NCBI RefSeq assembly: GCF_900114315.1
Contig: NZ_FOSQ01000006.1
Location: forward strand, 276,661-340,660
Origin: Falsiroseomonas stagni DSM 19981
GTDB taxonomy: Bacteria; Pseudomonadota; Alphaproteobacteria; Acetobacterales; Acetobacteraceae
Direction of reading: 5' to 3'
DNA: 64,000 nt
Shown here in pieces: positions 59,483 to 64,000 of this stretch (position 1 is its first letter; every line of letters starts with the position of its first letter). The position numbers were made by a program, and so were the translations under genes. Under the pieces are notes generated by a model. It had not been told where the DNA came from and did not search any database. It was given only the letters and a program-made list of their open reading frames with translations.

Positions 59483-61138
59483 ATGCTGCGCCTGACCGAG
59501 TTGAAACTCCCGCTGGACCACGCCGAGGGCGCGATCGAGGCGGCGCTGCGCGACAGGCTCGGCCTGAAGCCCGGCGACCTGCGCGCCGTCTCCGTCGCCC
59601 GCCGCGCCTGGGACGCCCGCCGGCGCTCCGCCATCGAACTCGTCTATTCCGTGGATTTCGAGGTCGCGGACGAAGCCGCCCTGCTGCGCCGCTTCGCCAG
59701 CCACCCGGTCTATGGCCGCACCCTGACGCCCACGCCCGATACCAGCTACCGCCCGGTGGCCCGCGCGCCCGCCACCCTGCCGAAGCGCCCCGTCGTCATC
59801 GGCACCGGCCCCTGCGGCATCTTCGCGGCCCTGATCCTGGCGGAGATGGGTTTCCGGCCGATCATCCTCGACCGCGGCAAGGTGGTGCGCGAACGCACCA
59901 AGGATACCTGGGGCCTCTGGCGCCGCGGCGTCCTGGAGCCGGAAAGCAATGTCCAGTTCGGGGAGGGCGGCGCCGGCACCTTCTCCGACGGCAAGCTCTG
60001 GTCCGGCATCAAGGACCCGCAGCATCTCGGCCGGAAGGTCCTGACCGAATTCGTCGCCGCCGGCGCACCAGAAGAGATCCTCTTCGTCGCGAAGCCCCAT
60101 ATCGGCACCTTCCGCCTGGTGACGATGGTGGAGAGCATGCGCGCGAAGATCGAGGCGCTGGGCGGCGAATACCGCTTCGGCACCAAGGTCGTCGACTTCA
60201 TCGTGGAAACCGGCCGCGACGGCCAGCGCCGCATGCGCGGCGTGGTGACGGAAGCCGGCGAGACGATCGAGACCGACCACGTCGTCCTCGCCATCGGCCA
60301 CTCCGCCCGCGACACATTTTCTCGAATTCACGCCGCAGGGATTTTCGTCGAGGCCAAGCCGTTTTCCATCGGCGTGCGGATCGAGCACCCGCAATCCATC
60401 ATCGACCGCGCGCGCTTCGGCACCTTCGCAGGCAACCCCATCCTGGGTGCCGCCGATTACAAGCTGGTGCATCACTGCGCCGCCCTCGCGCTCAAGGGCC
60501 GCAGCGTCTATTCCTTCTGCATGTGCCCCGGCGGCACCGTCGTCGCCGCCGCCAGCGAACCCGGCCGCCTGGTGACCAACGGCATGAGCCAGTATTCCCG
60601 CGCGGAGCGGAACGCCAATGCCGGCATCGTCGTCGGCATCACGCCGGAAGTGGACTACCCCGGCCATCCCCTCGCCGGCATCGACTACCAGCGGCATTGG
60701 GAGGAACGCGCCTTCGTCGCCGGCGGTGGCACCTATGCCGCGCCCGGCCAGCGCGTCGGCGATTTCCTCGCGGGCCGCGCTTCCACCTCGCTGGGCGACG
60801 TGGTGCCGAGCTACAAGCCGGGCGTCACGCCGACCGACCTGTCCCTCTGCCTGCCCGATTTCGTGGTAGCGGCCATTCGCGAAGCCCTTCCCGCCTTCGG
60901 GCGCACCATCAAGGGATTCGACCTGGCCGATGCGGTGATGACGGGGGTGGAAACGCGCACCTCCTCCCCCATCCGCATCCGCCGGGATGCCACGATGCGC
61001 AGCATCAACACCCTCGGCCTCTATCCCGCCGGCGAAGGCGCGGGCTATGCGGGCGGCATCTTCTCGGCCGGCGTGGACGGCATCCGCGTGGCGGAAGCCG
61101 TGGGCCGGGACATGGCAGGATTGGCGGCAGCAGCTTGA
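59483..61138 (+). CDS. FAD-dependent dehydrogenase, COG2509 type
   Basis: The 551-residue protein has an extra N-terminal domain (1-90), then an FAD motif in PVVIGTGPCGIFAALILAEMG, VQFGEGGAGTFSDGKLWSGI, AIGHSARDTFSRIHAAGI and a C-terminal SSPIRIRRD...GEGAGYAGGIFSAGVDG. This matches the widespread uncharacterised FAD-dependent dehydrogenases of COG2509. Substrate unknown. It ends by TTGA overlap with another flavoprotein gene of the HI0933 group, so the pair is cotranscribed. Confidence 0.85.
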   Translation: MLRLTELKLPLDHAEGAIEAALRDRLGLKPGDLRAVSVARRAWDARRRSAIELVYSVDFEVADEAALLRRFASHPVYGRTLTPTPDTSYRPVARAPATLPKRPVVIGTGPCGIFAALILAEMGFRPIILDRGKVVRERTKDTWGLWRRGVLEPESNVQFGEGGAGTFSDGKLWSGIKDPQHLGRKVLTEFVAAGAPEEILFVAKPHIGTFRLVTMVESMRAKIEALGGEYRFGTKVVDFIVETGRDGQRRMRGVVTEAGETIETDHVVLAIGHSARDTFSRIHAAGIFVEAKPFSIGVRIEHPQSIIDRARFGTFAGNPILGAADYKLVHHCAALALKGRSVYSFCMCPGGTVVAAASEPGRLVTNGMSQYSRAERNANAGIVVGITPEVDYPGHPLAGIDYQRHWEERAFVAGGGTYAAPGQRVGDFLAGRASTSLGDVVPSYKPGVTPTDLSLCLPDFVVAAIREALPAFGRTIKGFDLADAVMTGVETRTSSPIRIRRDATMRSINTLGLYPAGEGAGYAGGIFSAGVDGIRVAEAVGRDMAGLAAAA

Positions 61139-62313
61139 AGAACAATTTCGATGTGGTGGTGCTGGGCGCCGGTGCCGCGGGCCTCTTCGCCGCCATGCGC
61201 GCGGGCCAGCGCGGGCGCCGCGTGCTGCTGCTGGACCATGCGGAGGAGCCGGGGAAGAAGATCCTCATCTCCGGCGGCGGCCGCTGCAACTTCACCAACC
61301 GGGACTGCCTGCCGGACCGCTTCCTGTCGCAGAACCGGCACTTCGCGCGCTCGGCCCTCGCCCGCTACACCCAGCACGATTTTCTCGAGTTGGTGCAGAA
61401 GCACCGGATCGCGTGGCACGAAAAGACTCTCGGGCAATTGTTCTGCGACGGCTCCGCCCGCCAGATCGTCGCCATGCTGGTCGCGGAATGTGAGGCCGCC
61501 TCGGTCGACCTCCGCTGCCACACCCGCATCACCGGCGTGACGAAGGACACCCATTTCCGCATCGCCACCACCGCCGGCGCCTTCACGGCGGAAAGCCTGG
61601 TGCTCGCCACCGGCAGCCTCTCCATCCCCAAGATGGGCGCCACCGGCTTCGCCCATGACCTGGCCATGCAGTTCGGCCTGCCGCTGACGGAAATCCGCCC
61701 GGCCCTGGTGCCCCTGACCTTCGGCGACACCATGCTGGAATTGATGCGCCCCCTCTCCGGCCTCGCCCTCGAAAGCGTCGCCAAGGCCGGCAAGGCGGCG
61801 TTCAGGGAGGCGTTGCTCTTCACCCATCGCGGCCTCTCCGGCCCCGCCATCCTCCAGGCATCCTCCTACTGGCGGGAGGGCGAGATGCTGACGCTCGATC
61901 TGGTCCCGGACCGGGACGCCACCGCCGTGCTGCTGGCCGGCAAGCGCGCCCGCCCGAAGGCGGAAGCCAAGACCATCCTGGGCGATCTCCTCCCCGCCCG
62001 CCTCGCCGCCGCCATGGCCGCGCAACACCTGCCGCCCCGCACCATCGGGGAGATCGGCGATGGCGATTTGCGGAAACTCGGCGCGATGCTGAAGGCCTGG
62101 GCGCTGAAGCCCAGCGGGACGGAAGGCTACGCCAAGGCCGAGGTCACGCTCGGCGGCGTGGATACCGAAGCCCTGTCCTCCCAGACCATGGTGGCCAAGG
62201 AAGTCCCCGGCCTGTTCTTCATCGGCGAAGCGGTGGACGTCACGGGCTGGCTCGGCGGCTACAACTTCCAATGGGCCTGGTCGTCCGGCTGGGCGGCGGG
62301 TGAGGCCGCGTGA
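61135..62313 (+). CDS. HI0933/BaiN-like NAD(P)/FAD-dependent oxidoreductase
   Basis: The 392-residue flavoprotein begins at TTG within the upstream stop (no ATG is in frame nearby) with NNFDVVVLGAGAAGLFAAMRAGQRG. The diagnostic KKILISGGGRCNFTN, LATGSLSIPKMGATG and FFIGEAVDVTGWLGGYNFQWAWSSG place it in the HI0933/YhiN family, which includes BaiN. It lacks additional domains. Function is uncertain. Confidence 0.88.
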   Translation: MKNNFDVVVLGAGAAGLFAAMRAGQRGRRVLLLDHAEEPGKKILISGGGRCNFTNRDCLPDRFLSQNRHFARSALARYTQHDFLELVQKHRIAWHEKTLGQLFCDGSARQIVAMLVAECEAASVDLRCHTRITGVTKDTHFRIATTAGAFTAESLVLATGSLSIPKMGATGFAHDLAMQFGLPLTEIRPALVPLTFGDTMLELMRPLSGLALESVAKAGKAAFREALLFTHRGLSGPAILQASSYWREGEMLTLDLVPDRDATAVLLAGKRARPKAEAKTILGDLLPARLAAAMAAQHLPPRTIGEIGDGDLRKLGAMLKAWALKPSGTEGYAKAEVTLGGVDTEALSSQTMVAKEVPGLFFIGEAVDVTGWLGGYNFQWAWSSGWAAGEAA

Positions 62314-62378
62314 GCCGCTTGGCATAGCCTCCGAACCGCCCCAAGCTTCCCCCAACACGCATTCGGGGAACGCCTCCA

Positions 62379-63578
62379 ATGGCCAAGCGCGGCATGCAGT
62401 TCGGGATCTTCCTCGCCCCCTTCCACCGCCTGGGGGACAACCCCACCCTCGCCATCTCCCGCGACATCGAATTGCTCGAATGGCTCGACCGCCTCGGCTT
62501 CGACGAGGCCTGGATCGGCGAACACCACTCCGCGGGGTGGGAGACCATCGCCTCCCCCGAACTCATCATCGCCGCCGCCGCCGAACGCACGAAGACCATC
62601 CGCCTGGGCTCCGGCGTCACCTCCCTGCCCTACCACCACCCCTTCCTCGTCGCGCAGCGCTTCGTGCAACTGGACCACATGACCAGGGGCCGGGCGATGC
62701 TGGGCTGTGGGCCAGGTGCGCTGGTCTCCGACGCCTACATGCTGGGCATCGATGCCACCACCCAGCGCCGGCGGATGGATGAGGCGCTGGAAGCCATCAT
62801 GGCCCTGCTGGCCTGCGACGGCCCCGTGACGCGCAAGACCGACTGGTTCGAGATGCAGGAGGCGCGCCTCCACCTCCGCCCCTACTCCGACCCGCATTTC
62901 CCCATCGCGGTGGCCAGCACCCTGACCCCCGCCGGCCCCGCCACCGCGGGCAAGCACGGCGTGGGCATCCTCTCCCTCGGCGCCGGGATGCCCGGCGGTC
63001 CCGCCGCCCTGCCCGGCCAGTGGAAGATCGCGGAGGAAGCGGCGGCGGCGGCCGGCAAGACCATCAGCCGCCGCGACTGGCGCCTGGTGATGAACGTCCA
63101 TGTGGCGGAGACCGATGAACAGGCGCTGGCCGATGTGCGCGTCGGCGAACGCCTGGAAACCGCCACCTATTTCGAGGATGCGCTGGGCCGCCCGCCCGGA
63201 AGGTCGCAGGACCCGCTGACGGACGGCGTGAAGGCCGGCACGACCCTGGTCGGCTCCCCCGAAACCGTGGCGCGCGGCATCGAGAAACTGGTCGAGGCCA
63301 GCGATGGCGGCTTCGGCGGCTTCATGTTCCGCGCCAATGACTGGGCGAACCGGGAACAGACCTGGCGGAGCTACGAACTCTTCGCCCGCTGGGTCATGCC
63401 GCGCTTCCAGCAATCGCTGGACACCGTCCGCGGCTCCTACGAATGGGCGGTCGCCAACCGCAAGACGATCTTCAGCCCGAATGTGGAGGCGCTGCGGAAG
63501 GCCTTCACCGACCATGGCAGCGCGGTGCCGGAAAGCTTCGATGCGCGGGCTTCCGGCGCGCGGGACCTCAAGGGCTGA
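62379..63578 (+). CDS. LLM-class flavin-dependent monooxygenase (luciferase family)
   Basis: The 399-residue TIM-barrel protein has FDEAWIGEHHSAGWE, RTKTIRLGSGVTSLPYHHPFLVAQRFVQLDHMTRGRAMLGCGPG in parts and LVGSPETVARGIEKLVE, all typical of bacterial-luciferase-like monooxygenases that use reduced FMN or F420. The C-terminal tail from 360 is longer than in many members. No reductase gene is adjacent. The substrate is unknown; long-chain aldehydes, sulfonates or cyclic compounds are possible. Confidence 0.88.
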   Translation: MAKRGMQFGIFLAPFHRLGDNPTLAISRDIELLEWLDRLGFDEAWIGEHHSAGWETIASPELIIAAAAERTKTIRLGSGVTSLPYHHPFLVAQRFVQLDHMTRGRAMLGCGPGALVSDAYMLGIDATTQRRRMDEALEAIMALLACDGPVTRKTDWFEMQEARLHLRPYSDPHFPIAVASTLTPAGPATAGKHGVGILSLGAGMPGGPAALPGQWKIAEEAAAAAGKTISRRDWRLVMNVHVAETDEQALADVRVGERLETATYFEDALGRPPGRSQDPLTDGVKAGTTLVGSPETVARGIEKLVEASDGGFGGFMFRANDWANREQTWRSYELFARWVMPRFQQSLDTVRGSYEWAVANRKTIFSPNVEALRKAFTDHGSAVPESFDARASGARDLKG

Positions 63579-63627
63579 AAAGGCTGGCGTGACGGCGGTG
63601 TTCGGTCTATGTTCTTCGCCGCCACCA

Positions 63628-63660
63628 CCCCTCTTGCGCCCGGAACCGCCCGCAAGGGGG
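63628..63660 (+). terminator. Imperfect hairpin after the monooxygenase gene
   Basis: CCCC-TC-TTGCG (63628-63638) can pair with CGCAA-GGGGG (63651-63660) with a small bulge, 50 bases after the stop. A short A-run follows rather than T. It could end transcription before the insertion sequence. Confidence 0.3.
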
Positions 63661-63669
63661 CGTGAAAAC

Positions 63670-64000
63670 GGTGCTAATACCAGCGCCCTGAATGGCTGAC
63701 TCGATGGTGATGTTGGTGCGCTGTCGATGTGTGATTCGCTGCGCCTGAGGGCGGAAGGGGCGGATCATGGCGGTGTCGGTAGACCGGAAGGACCATACGG
63801 CGTCGGAGTTGCGACGCCTGGCGGCGGGAAGCCGTGACGCCTCGGCGGCGCGCCGCATGCTGGCCCTGGCACTGGTGCTGGAGGGCGTGCCGCGAGCGGT
63901 TGCGGCAGAGACCTGCGGGATGGATCGGCAGACGCTGCGGGACTGGGTTCATCGCTACAATGCCGAAGGCGTTTCCGGTCTGTCGAACCGTAAGGAGGGC
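63670..64000 (+). mobile_element. IS630-family insertion sequence, left part, cut by window end
   Basis: The transposase gene begins at 63767. The left terminus is expected between about 63670 and 63700, where TA dinucleotides (the IS630 target) occur in GCTAATACCAGCGCC, but without the right end the inverted repeat cannot be fixed. This is the only mobile element seen in the window. Confidence 0.6.
63767..64000 (+). CDS. IS630-type transposase, N-terminal 78 residues
   Basis: The partial protein has the winged HTH start of IS630 transposases: RRLAAGSRDASAARRMLALALVLEGVPRAVAAETCGMDRQTLRDWVHRYNAEGVSGL, read in segments, which binds the terminal repeats. The DDE catalytic domain lies beyond the window. 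GGCGGAAGGGG precedes the ATG. Confidence 0.85.
   Translation, partial: MAVSVDRKDHTASELRRLAAGSRDASAARRMLALALVLEGVPRAVAAETCGMDRQTLRDWVHRYNAEGVSGLSNRKEG

Noticed and set aside
1..64000. tRNA, rRNA or riboswitch genes
   Set aside because: All intergenic gaps were read through; none shows a cloverleaf, rRNA sequence or recognisable riboswitch core.

Overview
The window is a 64 kb piece of a very GC-rich, Gram-negative chromosome. The best fit is an alphaproteobacterium of the Acetobacteraceae (Roseomonas-like): petP/petR-type regulators, a phasin, LPS heptose synthesis (hldD), a Bug-type solute-binding protein and dense ATGA-overlapping operons. That placement is inference from gene content; no rRNA or tRNA gene was found. 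Almost every base is coding, and only one stretch longer than 300 bp (4661-5021) lacks a gene.

Layout. 1-3.2 kb: end of moaD, moaE and two tandem paralogous polytopic membrane proteins. 3.2-7.7 kb: an NTF2-like protein, two GNAT acetyltransferases and a petP-petR-histidine kinase operon. 7.7-17.3 kb: housekeeping genes, namely a phasin with a PhaR-like operator, a TetR regulator, proC, ybjN, ubiK, hldD, lgt-midA-pgeF, lipoproteins, prs and small membrane proteins. 17.3-26.8 kb: acyl-CoA metabolism, with a thiolase-like/OB-fold pair, fumarylacetoacetase, an HMG-CoA-lyase-like/Bug/CoA-transferase operon and, converging on it, SDR, acyl-CoA dehydrogenase, APH-like kinase and DUF6285 genes matching the lvaABCD module for 4-hydroxyacyl-CoA breakdown. 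26.8-28.8 kb: a two-component system whose kinase carries an intact plant-ETR1-type ethylene-binding domain. 28.9-30.9 kb: an atzG-atzE-atzH (hpxXYZ-like) operon, then a universal stress gene behind a perfect FNR/FixK box. 31.8-39.6 kb: a polar amino-acid ABC importer whose genes flank an opposite-strand operon resembling D-hydroxyproline dehydrogenase plus a DapA-family deaminase. 39.7-46.3 kb: MFS and VOC genes, then a TetR-controlled RND efflux pump with two matching operators. 46.3-48.1 kb: an NDH-2-like flavoprotein and a TVP38 protein.

48.1-55.1 kb is the most interesting block. It is an eight-gene minus-strand operon: allophanate hydrolase split into two genes, a TauABC-like importer, an AtzD/barbiturase-type ring-opening amidohydrolase, a PuuE-like deacetylase and an Asp/Glu/hydantoin-racemase-family protein. 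A GntR gene and a sigma-54-type promoter lie upstream. Together with the atzGEH operon 19 kb away, the window holds homologues of all five cyanuric-acid mineralisation proteins (AtzD, E, F, G, H).

56-63.6 kb: an amino-acid binding protein, a Cys-rich DUF4189 protein, glutathione-dependent formaldehyde dehydrogenase, two FAD proteins and a luciferase-like monooxygenase. The window ends inside an IS630-type transposase gene. Three short tandem-repeat arrays (period 23-26 bp) lie at gene ends; two of them start at and include the stop codon of the neighbouring gene.
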